This document shows positions 1 through 8,433 of a stretch of 64,000 nucleotides of DNA, piece by piece. The position numbers and the translations under genes were made by a program. How positions within the stretch are numbered: the stretch's first letter is position 1; each line of letters begins with the position of its first letter. Under the pieces are notes generated by a model. It was given only the letters and a program-made list of their open reading frames with translations. It was not told where the DNA came from and did not search any database. The stretch comes from Undibacterium paludis (GTDB lineage: Bacteria; Pseudomonadota; Gammaproteobacteria; Burkholderiales; Burkholderiaceae_D): positions 248,001 to 312,000 of the forward strand of contig NZ_JAKZHX010000005.1 in the NCBI RefSeq assembly GCF_022568815.1, in the 5' to 3' direction.

Positions 1-747
1 CTGTTAAGCGGCGTGCTGATGTTGCCTTATGTATGGCGGCAGGGCCTGGGCAGTGCCTGTGGCCTGGGCTGGCGGCGTGCATCGGTATTGATATTGCTGG
101 CCGGACCGCTGTACAGCCTGGTACTGACAGGCGGCCTGACCTGGGCGCCTGCATCACACGGCGCCTTGATTTACCCGGCATTCACGCCGCTCTTCAGCAC
201 CGTGTTTGGCAGGCTGATCTTCAAGCAGAAAGAGCCTATCTCCGCCCCCGGCCTGGTCTTGCTGGTCATTGGCATGCTGGCTATCGCTACAGAAAACATC
301 ATGCATTCAGCAAATGGGGCAGACAGCAGTGCGTGGATAGGCGACCTGTTCTTTGTCGCCGCCGCCATCATGTGGTCACTCTACATCGGCCTGATGCGCA
401 AATGGAAGACCGAACCCATGGCCGTGGTCGGCGTCATACAGGTTGGCGGCTTTGCCTATGTGCCGCTCTACCTGCTGTACAAAGGCAGCGCGATCTTCGA
501 TGCCCCCGCACAAGTATTGCTGGAACAGGCGGTTTACCACGGTCTGATCGTCAGCATCATTTCCATCGCCATGTTCAACCACGCCGTGCAGCTGCTGGGC
601 ATCAGGGCATCGATGTTTACCGTACTGGCGCCGGTAGTTGGCGTTGCCCTGTCAGTGGCGGTGCTCGGTGAGCAAGCCAGTGTCTGGATGGGTGTGGGGA
701 CCATGGCAGTCGTTGCCGGACTGGTGCTGGCCTTGCGCAAAAAATAG
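1..747 (+). CDS. EamA/DMT-family transporter, 5' end cut by the window
   Basis: The C-terminal ~248 residues of a drug/metabolite-transporter (EamA) membrane protein. The frame is open from base 1, so the usual ~300-residue, 10-helix protein probably starts outside the window; the GTG at 13 is only the first in-window candidate. Seen: alternating hydrophobic helices, a proline/glycine-rich turn after the first EamA half, and a short basic C-terminus ending LALRKK. Family members are inner-membrane exporters or permeases of small metabolites; the substrate cannot be read from sequence. It converges with the flavin oxidase gene, which ends 12 bases downstream on the other strand. Confidence 0.85.
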   Translation: MLSGVLMLPYVWRQGLGSACGLGWRRASVLILLAGPLYSLVLTGGLTWAPASHGALIYPAFTPLFSTVFGRLIFKQKEPISAPGLVLLVIGMLAIATENIMHSANGADSSAWIGDLFFVAAAIMWSLYIGLMRKWKTEPMAVVGVIQVGGFAYVPLYLLYKGSAIFDAPAQVLLEQAVYHGLIVSIISIAMFNHAVQLLGIRASMFTVLAPVVGVALSVAVLGEQASVWMGVGTMAVVAGLVLALRKK

Positions 748-759
748 CACAATGCAATA

Positions 760-2514
760 TCAGTCTCTTTCTGAGAATACGGTTTTCCGGGTAGTAAACA
801 GGTGATTATTGTCCTGACTATAATTTGCCTTGATGTTGCAGAGCCTCTTGAAGTTGTCTGCAAAATAGGTGTTGGTTTCTATCGCATCATCCTTGAAGCT
901 GATGAAAGCCCCGCCGCTACCGGGGATGTCGGCATCGCGGCAGGCTTCAATCCAGTCTTCGGCAAGATTGCTCCAACGCCGGTTTGCCACGATGGCCTGG
1001 TTGATTATGCCATGCTGGTCTTCTTTTTCCTGGCCGACGACAGGCTTACCGTTACTGTCAAGGAATTGATTCCACCAGGCCTGGAACTGCAAGATAAAAG
1101 GGCGGTCCCGATAGGGAAACGCGCAGCCAATTCCGGCCTGCTTGTAGTGCTGATAAAAGGGGCCGGCAATCGCCAAAATGGTGATGTATTGCTGAACACC
1201 AAAACGGGTCTTGCTTTCGTCAGGTATGACCAGGGAAGACTGCAAGGTATTGACCAGAGCTTTGCGGCTGTGAGCGCCCCATCCCTTGCGTCGTCTCTGC
1301 CCGCGAAAAAGGAATACATCAAGAAAGCCATCCCAGGGCCAGCGCTGCACAAAAGGGTCAGCCAGACGCGAAGTAATTTTATGTGGCGCCGGGCCACTCC
1401 CTTCAAGTTGTATGCCATTCTCACTCGGCGAACCCTGGAAGATCCTGTCCCATGCTTCAAAAGACTCATAGAACAAACTTCCTACTCCGGGTCCATTCAC
1501 TGAGCCGTGCCCAACCTGCACAGACAGGTCCACTTTAACCTCATAATCTTTGCCAAAATTATTCTTGATCAGTTTCGTTATACCTTCTTTTGGCCCGTCA
1601 AAATAACCATAAAGCGTTGCATCCAGCCTGGCACGTGGATCCGGATTTTGACCTGGCGACAAATGAGCCGCTTTTATCTTGAGGTTGGTCCCTATCAATT
1701 GCGGATAACGTCCATCGGCAATCAGTTCTTCCCAGATTCTGAGAATTTCCACGGTGGGTCTGTCCGGCTTATCGTTGGCATCGACAAACCTGACTGAGAA
1801 ACTGTGCAATTTTTCAGGAAGAAGAAAAGGCTCGAATACCAGCTTCGTCACGATGCCATAACTAAAACCACCACCGCCACGCAAAGCCCATAAGAGCTCG
1901 GCTTTTTGCGTATGCGCCCCATCCGGGTCACTGACCTCCACCACATCCCCGTTACCTAGCACGATGGTGGCGCCGATCAGACGCTCACACCCCATGCCGT
2001 AACGCCGGGTCCACGGCCCCCAACCGCCTCCCAGGGTATAGCCTGTCACACCCACGGTACCACAGGTGCCGTGGGCAATGCCCCAGCCTTTGCTGTCCAG
2101 GCGGCGCTTGATTTCCCTGAAGATGACGCCAGGCTCGACGGTGACAATATGACGCCCCTTTGTTTGCGGACTGGCATCTATAGTCGTCACTTCTTTCATA
2201 TGGCGAAAATCGATTAACCACGCATCGGTTGCCGAGCATTCACCCTCATGATCATGTCCGCCAGATCGAACCCGCAAACTGATCTGACCAGGATGTTCAT
2301 TCACAAAACGTACAACAGCGCTGACCTGCTCTGTAGAAGATACCAGGATGATGACCTGGGGACGGAACTGGAATTTGGTATTGAAAATCTGCCGCTTCTT
2401 TTCATACTCGTCATCCTCGGCAACGGAGTCACATTCAGTCAGTATGTCCAGCGGTGCTTTGCTTATGGATTCGACATAATTTTTCATACTGGCAATCAAC
2501 GCTTTACTGCTCAT
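760..2514 (-). CDS. FAD-linked oxidase of the berberine-bridge-enzyme type
   Basis: A 584-residue flavoprotein with an N-terminal PCMH FAD-binding domain (about 45-230) and a C-terminal BBE segment (YFADNF.RL..IK, near 545-565). RSGGHDHEG puts a histidine at 87 and GTCGTVGVTGYTLGGG puts a cysteine at 151: these are the two residues that carry the 8α-histidyl and 6-S-cysteinyl bonds in bicovalent BBE-like enzymes, so bicovalent FAD is expected. Such enzymes oxidise alcohols, sugars or alkaloid-like substrates with O2. The protein is longer than the usual ~450-500 residues, with extra sequence between the domains. No signal peptide is visible. The gene stands alone, convergent with the EamA gene. 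Confidence 0.85.
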   Translation of the reverse strand: MSSKALIASMKNYVESISKAPLDILTECDSVAEDDEYEKKRQIFNTKFQFRPQVIILVSSTEQVSAVVRFVNEHPGQISLRVRSGGHDHEGECSATDAWLIDFRHMKEVTTIDASPQTKGRHIVTVEPGVIFREIKRRLDSKGWGIAHGTCGTVGVTGYTLGGGWGPWTRRYGMGCERLIGATIVLGNGDVVEVSDPDGAHTQKAELLWALRGGGGFSYGIVTKLVFEPFLLPEKLHSFSVRFVDANDKPDRPTVEILRIWEELIADGRYPQLIGTNLKIKAAHLSPGQNPDPRARLDATLYGYFDGPKEGITKLIKNNFGKDYEVKVDLSVQVGHGSVNGPGVGSLFYESFEAWDRIFQGSPSENGIQLEGSGPAPHKITSRLADPFVQRWPWDGFLDVFLFRGQRRRKGWGAHSRKALVNTLQSSLVIPDESKTRFGVQQYITILAIAGPFYQHYKQAGIGCAFPYRDRPFILQFQAWWNQFLDSNGKPVVGQEKEDQHGIINQAIVANRRWSNLAEDWIEACRDADIPGSGGAFISFKDDAIETNTYFADNFKRLCNIKANYSQDNNHLFTTRKTVFSERD

Positions 2515-2708
2515 GACAACTCCTTTTCATCTTCCAGAAAAATCGTTCTGTCCTCACTGCCGCTCAGATTGCTGTCTGTGGTCACGAGCAAGAGCAGGAT
2601 TTCGCAGCAAAAAAATGCGGCAAAATACAATGCGTCATCCACAGAGAGATCATCAAAAAATATTGCTTTTAATTCTACATTCCCCTAACTTGGTTAACAA
2701 ATAGATAT

Positions 2709-2999
2709 TTATTCAAACAGCCAGAACTGTTGCGTTTCAAGCGAAACATGAATCAGAAAAGGCAAGCTGATAGCCATTTCCTGTTTGACTCTGGATTTAT
2801 TTTTTAATGGACCGGCCTGCAATTTGATTTTTATTGCTTGTTCAAGTGGAGGAAGCAATGGCATGTCGCAGCAATGTTCAAAGGCAGACAGATTATTTAT
2901 TTGACGATCGAAAAAGAAGCGAGAGGCTTGTCTGATACTGCAATGCCGCATAGAGGAATTGCTCAATTCGTCATGCAGATTTTCACCTTGTAATCTCAT
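2709..2999 (-). CDS. Possible small protein, unknown function
   Basis: A 96-residue reading frame with an ATG preceded by an AGGA about five bases upstream. The protein is rich in phenylalanine, cysteine and histidine in its first half and has no recognisable domain, signal peptide or membrane segment. It sits in the otherwise gene-free 690-base stretch between the flavin oxidase and the hemerythrin-like gene, and is divergent from the latter. It may equally be a chance frame in an A+T-rich spacer; nothing else was seen in this stretch. Confidence 0.3.
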   Translation of the reverse strand: MRLQGENLHDELSNSSMRHCSIRQASRFFFDRQINNLSAFEHCCDMPLLPPLEQAIKIKLQAGPLKNKSRVKQEMAISLPFLIHVSLETQQFWLFE

Positions 3000-3204
3000 G
3001 AATCCTGCCTATACTAAACCCCTCTATTAACCTCACTGGCTCGCTGCATGTAAGCCAATTATTTCCCGGTATTGCAAATCGTAACATCACTACTGAAACC
3101 GACACGACTCGCTTAACATAGTTTTGCATCACATTATGCAGAGCGAAAAAACACAGATATATCGCGGTCTATTTCTTTAAGGGAGAAATATTTCAGGAGG
3201 TAAC

Positions 3205-3783
3205 ATGCTCAGTACGACATTGTCAATTATCACTCTTTCTGCCGAACACAAAAAATACAGGGACGACATTGCAAGAATGCTGCAACGCATACAAACCGCC
3301 TGGTATGAACAGCAGCGTATCAATCAACAGGAACTATCATCATTGCTGCTTGAACTGAGCCGCTTTCATTCTGCCTGCCACGAACGTATTGTTGAACGCT
3401 GCCTGATACCGACCTTGCGCGTCGCGTCCAGCCTGGCAGATAGTTTGATCGCACAACTCGACATGATCAGCGATGCCAGTGAAGCGATTTTAAAATCACT
3501 GAAGCAACTTTCATCACCATCAACAACACAAGCACAGGAGGCAGCAGCCAATCCCGACATACACACCGCAATGGAAACCTATTGCGTGCAAATGCAAAAA
3601 CGCCTGGACCTGGAAGAAAAAGAATTGCTGCCACTGACACTGCATGTCTTAACCAAAGAAGAAGACTGGTTCTCTATCGCCACACAGTTACTGAAAAGGG
3701 CCGACACCAATCACCAAAGCCCACCTGTCACAACCAGCTACCTGCCGCCCATGCCCTCCTATTCACCGGACAGGGGATGGTGA
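3205..3783 (+). CDS. Hemerythrin-like (HHE-type) four-helix protein, degenerate ligand set
   Basis: A 192-residue all-helical protein whose layout follows bacterial hemerythrin-like HHE proteins: AEHKKYRD (His15) in helix 1, FHSACHE (His55, His59) in helix 2, and MQKRLDLEEKELLPL followed by KEEDW in the last helix. HHE proteins bind a non-haem di-iron site and handle O2, NO or iron stress. Here the helix-3 histidine and the helix-4 histidine before the LEE motif (Arg/Leu instead) are missing, so a normal di-iron site is doubtful. The start is decided by a perfect AGGAGG six bases before the ATG, which predicts strong translation. A clear terminator follows at 3829-3859. Confidence 0.6.
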   Translation: MLSTTLSIITLSAEHKKYRDDIARMLQRIQTAWYEQQRINQQELSSLLLELSRFHSACHERIVERCLIPTLRVASSLADSLIAQLDMISDASEAILKSLKQLSSPSTTQAQEAAANPDIHTAMETYCVQMQKRLDLEEKELLPLTLHVLTKEEDWFSIATQLLKRADTNHQSPPVTTSYLPPMPSYSPDRGW

Positions 3784-3828
3784 CAATGTAGCCTGGTGCC
3801 AAGGTGCAAGGTCCGCACATGTCCAGCC

Positions 3829-3859
3829 ATGCGATCTGTCTCTGACAGATCGCATTTTT
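3829..3859 (+). terminator. Rho-independent terminator of the hemerythrin-like gene
   Basis: Perfect 12-bp stem (ATGCGATCTGTC / GACAGATCGCAT) with a 3-base TCT loop followed by a run of T, 45 bases after the stop codon at 3783. It also separates this gene from the opposing frameshifted gene that ends at 3877. Confidence 0.9.
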
Positions 3860-3876
3860 CATTCACATGCCCATGT

Positions 3877-4549
3877 TCAGCCTTTGAAACGATACGGTTT
3901 TTGATTCACCAGTTTCTTGTTCAACTGCACATGTTGACGGAAATGTTCAAGCATGGCGCGCACCCTGCTCAATGAGTGTTCAGGAAATGCCTCGTCATAT
4001 TTCTTGTCATCAGAGGGTAGTACCCGAACCTGAGCCTGCCTGCGTCTGGCAAAAAATTCATCCATTGATGTCAGCACGACAGGCTCTTCGCTTGATTTCG
4101 CCGGTTCCGGGGTGGCAATCATGGAGACCATCGCCTCACGCACGCCGCGTCGTACCTTGCTCCAGTGATTCAAAATTCACCTGAAACAAAAATTTTTCGA
4201 ATGGCAACCAAACGATGCCAACATAGTACATGCCTGAATGATCTGGTATCGGTGACTTATATTTGAACACACCCACCAGGCATTCCACACCGGCGATGGT
4301 TTCCACTGCGATATCAAGCAGCGCCCCTCCGAAACTTTGTGACTGTGCATAAAAAAATGCATGTGCCGCTTTCTCATCCCTCAAATCAAAAGACCAGCTT
4401 GCAGGCGGCCCGAAAAGTTGAATCCGCACCGGATCGCGCGTCTCCGTATACCAGGATTGATTGTTTTGAGCATTATCACAACACTCCCAGCCATCTTCAT
4501 GAAAATGGACATCTGCCATGTTGGGTTTGTAGAAATTGAATATACTCAT
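3877..4549 (-). pseudogene. Conserved-looking hypothetical gene split by a +1 frameshift
   Basis: Two overlapping frames together look like one 223-residue protein. The upstream part (4549-4136) encodes residues 1-134 (MSIFNFYKPN... to ...LEQGTT) and then reads RRA and stops. The downstream part (4173-3877) carries GVREAMVSM... to ...KPYRFKG. Removing one base in the CCGCG at 4145-4149 joins them as ...EQGTTGVREAMVSM... with no stop, so a single-base insertion, either a real mutation or a sequencing error, is the simplest reading. The first half has aromatic-rich strands (YYVGIVWLPFEKFLFQVNF), the second an acidic/basic helical tail (LPSDDKKYDEAFPEH). No catalytic motif or known function recognised; cytosolic by appearance. 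Confidence 0.65.
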
Positions 4550-4653
4550 TTAATCCAGATAAAAATTCACAAGCAAAACACAAGAAAAGAAATGCCTTTG
4601 TTAAACTGCCAAAGCGATTTGCTCACAAGCGTCAAACAAACCCAATTGCTGAC

Positions 4654-4908
4654 TTATGAAGTGTGTATAAGTTCTTCCGCCACAACCTGCCCATCGCGCA
4701 CGACACACCACCCATAAGAGTAATTGAATCGCCCACCACGTTCGGCAGACCAGTGATATTCCCACAGCTGATCAGTAACTGTCATAACGCGTATTATTTT
4801 CTTGAACTGCTGCTTGAGACGCTTCCCTTTAACCAGCAAAAGATAATCGTCAACATTGTCTATACGTTGGGTCAGATAAGGTAAAAGAGAAAAATCATTC
4901 AAAGGCAT
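4654..4908 (-). CDS. Small hypothetical protein
   Basis: An 84-residue frame from the ATG at 4908 (MPLNDFSLLP); a longer TTG start at 4959 is possible but has no better ribosome site. The protein is mixed charged/aromatic with a C-terminal strand pattern (WEYHWSAERGGRFNYSYGWCVVRDGQVV) typical of a small folded domain, but I do not recognise it. It lies 105 bases upstream of the frameshifted gene on the same strand, in the same A+T-richer patch, so the two may have been acquired or decayed together. Confidence 0.5.
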   Translation of the reverse strand: MPLNDFSLLPYLTQRIDNVDDYLLLVKGKRLKQQFKKIIRVMTVTDQLWEYHWSAERGGRFNYSYGWCVVRDGQVVAEELIHTS

Positions 4909-5086
4909 CACCTGCTCAAAAAACCATGATGCAGATAATTGTATAACACATGCCAGCAAAGCAAATCCATACTCATGAACTGATCACCGCATTAAAAAAT
5001 CCTGCAGGTTGGTGCTGAACCTGCGAAACCCAACACCCCCTCTCACCATCATATCGGAGACATCAACACCGACATCGCCAACAGTA

Positions 5087-5476
5087 TCAGGATGATTCCA
5101 CAAACGCCTTCAAGCTGCCCAGCGCCACTTCCCACTGTTTGCCGATGATGTCAAGCGTGCGCTTGGCTTCGGCAATCTGGTCGGGTTCAAGCTGCCATAA
5201 CCTTTCACGCCCCAGCTTGATATCGCGCACCACACCAGCCTGCGCCAGCACCTGCAAATGCTTGGTCACACCCTGGCGGCTGATGTCGGTATTGGCGGTC
5301 AGCTGCGCAATCGAAAACGCACCGCCGACGCACAAGGCCGCTACCAGCTTGAGGCGAACAGGGTCGCCCAGTGCAGCAAAGACATTTGCCATGGCATCGC
5401 TGGCCTGTATCAATGCCGATGCGCCGACGTCCTGCGCTTGCGGTGACGTACCCGCTTTGTCATCAAGCTTCGACAT
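5087..5476 (-). CDS. ArsR/SmtB-family winged-helix regulator
   Basis: About 129 residues from the ATG at 5476. That start overlaps the end of the upstream AHSA1 gene by 14 bases and is preferred over the TTG 36 bases earlier. The winged helix is plain: FAALGDPVRLKLVAALCVGGAFSIAQLTANTDISRQGVTKHLQVLAQAGVV, with the recognition helix around SRQGVTKHL. None of the cysteine metal-binding motifs of ArsR/SmtB metal sensors is present, which fits the metal-free subgroup that pairs with AHSA1 proteins. It is probably the autoregulator of the AHSA1-AHSA1-ArsR operon, acting at the two palindromes at 6595-6658. Confidence 0.88.
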   Translation of the reverse strand: MSKLDDKAGTSPQAQDVGASALIQASDAMANVFAALGDPVRLKLVAALCVGGAFSIAQLTANTDISRQGVTKHLQVLAQAGVVRDIKLGRERLWQLEPDQIAEAKRTLDIIGKQWEVALGSLKAFVESS

Positions 5477-5930
5477 GGCGCGCGATGTTACGGAGCTGGG
5501 CTTCCCAGCCATTGTTATTCATGCGGAAGGCTTCCAGGCGGCGGCCTGGGGGCACCTTGTCAAAACCGGCTTCCACCACAGTCAGCATCGTGCCATTGCC
5601 GGGTGCGTCATTCAAGGTAAAGGTCACCGAAGTCGGCTCTTCACTGTCATAGTCCACGGCTGGGTCCATGGGGTAGGGGTGCCAACGGTAGGCAAACACG
5701 TCTTGCGGGTCAATACGCTCAACGACGACATCAAACTGGATGTGTTCAAATCCCTTGTGAATGATTGGCCCTCTGGTGCGCTGGCCGACAGCAAAGCTCT
5801 GGCCTTTGAGATTGGCGCCAAACCAGGTACCAAATTCTTCTGCATTGGTCAATGCGCGCCACACCTTTTCACGCGGGGCATTGATCATGACTTTACGTTC
5901 GATACGATCGGTTTCTGTTGTGTTGCTCAT
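5463..5930 (-). CDS. AHSA1/SRPBCC-domain protein (first of the pair next to ArsR)
   Basis: A 155-residue single-domain START/Bet v1-like (AHSA1) protein: INAPREKVWRALTNAEEFGTWFGANLKG at the front, a central β-sheet (VFAYRWHPYPMD) and the closing helix GRRLEAFRMNNNGWEAQLRNIARHVEA. The fold makes a hydrophobic pocket; small bacterial members have no assigned reaction. AGGAG lies nine bases before the ATG. Its stop overlaps the ArsR start, so the two are translationally coupled. Confidence 0.88.
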   Translation of the reverse strand: MSNTTETDRIERKVMINAPREKVWRALTNAEEFGTWFGANLKGQSFAVGQRTRGPIIHKGFEHIQFDVVVERIDPQDVFAYRWHPYPMDPAVDYDSEEPTSVTFTLNDAPGNGTMLTVVEAGFDKVPPGRRLEAFRMNNNGWEAQLRNIARHVEA

Positions 5931-6052
5931 CGTGATTCACTCCTGATTTTTTGAATGCCGGACTGACATAAAACTCCACCAAGCATGACTGTATCTTGCC
6001 ATGGATGATTTTACGTAAGTCCCGTTATAAAAAATAGCCGCTGGTTATGGAT

Positions 6053-6075
6053 GCCGTCACTGAAGCAGTGACGGC
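6053..6075 (-). terminator. Hairpin between the two AHSA1 genes (possible attenuator)
   Basis: Perfect 9-bp stem GCCGTCACT / AGTGACGGC with a GAAGC loop, 29 bases after the stop of the upstream AHSA1 gene. On the transcribed strand a T-run follows only ~18 bases later, so it is not a classic terminator. It may lower read-through to the second AHSA1 and ArsR or protect the upstream mRNA. Confidence 0.35.
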
Positions 6076-6103
6076 TTGTCGGCCGAATTGTCTTCTTGCA
6101 GTT

Positions 6104-6568
6104 TCAGGCAGCCAGGGCTTCTGTCTGCTCAAATGGCGTCCCCTTGCCGGTCTCCAGCAATTGCTGCAGGCTCGACAGGAAATGACGCCAGCCATCATTG
6201 CACATGGCATAGCATTCCAGCTCCGGCACCAGCCCGATATGCTCAAAATCCAGCCGCGTGCGCCCCGCACCAGCCTGCGCCAGGCGGAAGATCAGGCGCG
6301 TACCCGGCCATTCACGAAGACAGGCAAAATGAGGGTCGCTACTTTGTGCAGCCACACAATGCCACTGCACTTCACGCCCAGGCTCCAGCTTTTCAACGAG
6401 CATGCTTTTTTGATGCGGCCCAAAGCGGAAATGACTGGTGCCGCCCACCTCCAATGCCACATCACAATCTGGCGTCCACCATCCCTGCAAACCCTCAGGC
6501 GTAACAAGCGCAGCATAGACAGCGGCAGGATCAGCCCCGATCACGAGGCTTTGCTGATAATGACTCAT
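6104..6568 (-). CDS. AHSA1/SRPBCC-domain protein (operon-leading copy)
   Basis: A 154-residue AHSA1 protein: LVIGADPAAVYAALVTPEGLQGWWTPDCDVALEVGG, a β-sheet core, and the terminal helix CNDGWRHFLSSLQQLLETG. AGGAG sits seven bases before the ATG. It leads a minus-strand run with the second AHSA1 gene (173 bases on) and ArsR. Two near-identical palindromes lie directly upstream of its start, so this is the regulated promoter of the operon. The reaction is unknown; the fold suggests binding of a small hydrophobic molecule. Confidence 0.88.
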   Translation of the reverse strand: MSHYQQSLVIGADPAAVYAALVTPEGLQGWWTPDCDVALEVGGTSHFRFGPHQKSMLVEKLEPGREVQWHCVAAQSSDPHFACLREWPGTRLIFRLAQAGAGRTRLDFEHIGLVPELECYAMCNDGWRHFLSSLQQLLETGKGTPFEQTEALAA

Positions 6569-6594
6569 GTGATCACTCCTTAATAATTAATCAA

Positions 6595-6610
6595 GCAACC
6601 AAATGGTTGC
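6595..6610. promoter_or_regulatory. Palindromic operator candidate 1 of the AHSA1-ArsR operon
   Basis: GCAACC-AAAT-GGTTGC, a perfect 6+6 palindrome with a 4-base spacer, 27 bases upstream of the AHSA1 start at 6568. The same half-site recurs at 6641-6658. Placement in front of an operon that encodes an ArsR-type repressor makes it a likely binding site; the link is inferred. Confidence 0.6.
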
Positions 6611-6640
6611 AAATGAATTATAGGAGCAGGAATTTATAAA

Positions 6641-6658
6641 TGCAACCAAAAGGTTGCA
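6641..6658. promoter_or_regulatory. Palindromic operator candidate 2 of the AHSA1-ArsR operon
   Basis: TGCAACC-AAAA-GGTTGCA, a perfect 7+7 palindrome with the same half-site and 4-base spacer as the copy at 6595-6610. The two centres lie ~47 bases apart, between four and five helical turns, which could let two dimers cooperate or bracket the promoter. Confidence 0.6.
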
Positions 6659-6869
6659 ATAAAATTGATTTGACTGAAGTCACCACAAAGTCAACCCCGC
6701 CCAGACCACGGCCCTTGAACCTGACAGCCTGAAAACCACTCATCCCCCTGCAGGAGTAGCTTCAAATTGTCAGCATGCCCGCCTGCCGCCGCTGAACGGC
6801 AGCACCAGGCTTCGCCCCCCCTGGTCAGTGCATAGATACGATGAGTTAAACGCGATCACAGCTTCACAC

Positions 6870-7541
6870 TTATTGATTGCCGACCGCATCTTCCAGCAGG
6901 GTAACGCTTTTGGCGACCTTGCCTTTCTTTGAACTGAGTATGATCTTGCGATCGTGGTTCTGGTCATATTGGTAGGTTTCGCTGATTTGCTGCCCGGTCA
7001 GCAAGTTGGTGCTGATGGTGGAACCCTTACCCACCATGCCATCTGCATCTTCTTCATCCACCCCTATCATTTTCAGGCGCTGGCTGGCGGCATCCAGACG
7101 AAAGCGCCAGGTAAAAACTGAGTATTCACGTGAACCGCTGTACTGACTGACGATCAGCACGCCGTTTTTGATGGTGAGGTTGACACCGTCCTTGATGCCA
7201 CCACAACCACGGCATTGCAGAAGCTTGTCATTACTGCCCGACAAGCTGTAGCCCTTGCCAGCGCTGGCCAGCAGCACGATCAGGCCACGCTGCCTGTCAT
7301 CGGCGCCAGCGCTGTCCTTACCCTCTACCACGACAGCGGCAATATCGGCCAGGCCATCACCGTTGAGGTCACCGCTGACCTGGTTTTCCACCGTCCAGCC
7401 AGGCGGTACAAAATCACGCAGCGCCTGCGCTGTGGCCGGTAATTTTTTGCCGAAGGGTACGCTTTGCTGCGCCTGACTGTTGTCGTGCAGCAGCGCGGTC
7501 AGTAACAGGGCGATGAATTGAATAGACGTGGCAAGCTTCAT
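6870..7541 (-). CDS. Exported hypothetical protein with a GDLNGDG calcium/FG-GAP-like motif
   Basis: A 223-residue protein with a signal peptide (MKLATSIQFIALLLTALLHDNSQA, cleavage after about 24), so periplasmic or secreted. The recognisable element is VSGDLNGDGLADIAAVVVEG at about 56-75, the acidic D-x-N-x-D-G loop seen in FG-GAP and EF-hand-like repeats; a second weaker aspartate cluster is GVDEEDADGM. A CRGCGG pair could form a disulphide. Proteins of this type often measure or bind calcium at the envelope, but no function is assigned. It is monocistronic. Confidence 0.7.
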   Translation of the reverse strand: MKLATSIQFIALLLTALLHDNSQAQQSVPFGKKLPATAQALRDFVPPGWTVENQVSGDLNGDGLADIAAVVVEGKDSAGADDRQRGLIVLLASAGKGYSLSGSNDKLLQCRGCGGIKDGVNLTIKNGVLIVSQYSGSREYSVFTWRFRLDAASQRLKMIGVDEEDADGMVGKGSTISTNLLTGQQISETYQYDQNHDRKIILSSKKGKVAKSVTLLEDAVGNQ

Positions 7542-7845
7542 GGACTATTGATCTCTCTGATAAGGCATGGATACATGTGATGTTGATGCGCTCTGGACTC
7601 AACACAATGACGCAGATGTGTGCAACGCAGACATGGACATGATACTTGATGTCATCCTCCCCCATCCCGTTGACGCCCACCTGACGGTTAAAGATTTTAT
7701 TCGTCTATGTGTGCTGGCGCGCAGAAATTGAGGACAATGGCGAGTACACTCATGCAGGTGACAAGATGAATGGCGGGCCTGATGGCAATGTATGGGCATC
7801 TGCCCGTCTGTACAGGATATTTACCAATATCAATGAGGTCATGCC
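7542..7845. other. Gene-free stretch
   Basis: About 300 bases between two divergent exported-protein genes. No coding frame with a credible start, no repeat and no strong hairpin seen. It should hold both promoters, but no clear -35/-10 pair stands out. Confidence 0.4.
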
Positions 7846-8313
7846 ATGAAACATTATCAAACAAAAGATAGTACCGGCCATCTTCTGCATGAAACATCCC
7901 ACATGCCTGCCATCAGGAAACCAGCCACCCCAAAAAAAGCGAGGGTGATTGCCGGAATCATTTCAGCCTTCCTGCTCGTCAACATCTGCATGGCGGCAGA
8001 TCGCCAGGACACCAGCGCCCGTGCACGTTATGACTATGAGAAAAGCCTCTGCATCAAAGGCCAGACCAATCAATCCAAAGAAACCTGCCTGCGCGAGGCC
8101 GGTGCAGCCTTGCAGCAGTCCCGGTCAAACGGTCTTACCACAGAGAGCGAAGATCAATTGCAACGCAACCGCGAACGCCGCTGCGAGGCCCACCCGCCAG
8201 CAGAGCGCGAATACTGCCTGCAACGCATGCGCGGGGAAGGAACCCAATCCGGCAGCGCAGAACGCGGCGGCATCTTGCGTGAACTGGTTGTGCCGGTGAA
8301 GCCGGGGCAGTAA
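7846..8313 (+). CDS. Exported/anchored hypothetical protein, cysteine- and charge-rich
   Basis: 155 residues; a TGAGG seven bases before the ATG supports this start, though the ATG at 7903 (MPAIRK) is also possible. One hydrophobic stretch (VIAGIISAFLLVNICMA, about 34-50) follows a basic N-terminus and reads as a signal peptide or anchor. The mature part is a highly charged helix with evenly placed cysteines (SLCIKG, ETCLRE, RRCEAH, EYCLQR), which suggests two disulphides in the periplasm. No family recognised; similar small Cys-helix proteins are common near envelope genes in Burkholderiales. Confidence 0.65.
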   Translation: MKHYQTKDSTGHLLHETSHMPAIRKPATPKKARVIAGIISAFLLVNICMAADRQDTSARARYDYEKSLCIKGQTNQSKETCLREAGAALQQSRSNGLTTESEDQLQRNRERRCEAHPPAEREYCLQRMRGEGTQSGSAERGGILRELVVPVKPGQ

Positions 8314-8433
8314 ATTAAGTGGACTGTAGCAGTGAAAAACGAAGTGCCTGCCATACGCGCTCGACCAGGTCAACACATCCTTGCCGCTCCTACGCCATAC
8401 CCCAAAATACATACTCAGGGATGCCCCCAGGCA

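Noticed and set aside
802-1503. Plus-strand open frame of 233 codons
   Set aside because: It lies wholly inside the flavin oxidase gene in the opposite frame, lacks a ribosome site and has no domain.
6053-6075. Strong terminator between the AHSA1 genes
   Set aside because: No T-run directly after the stem; kept only as a low-confidence hairpin.
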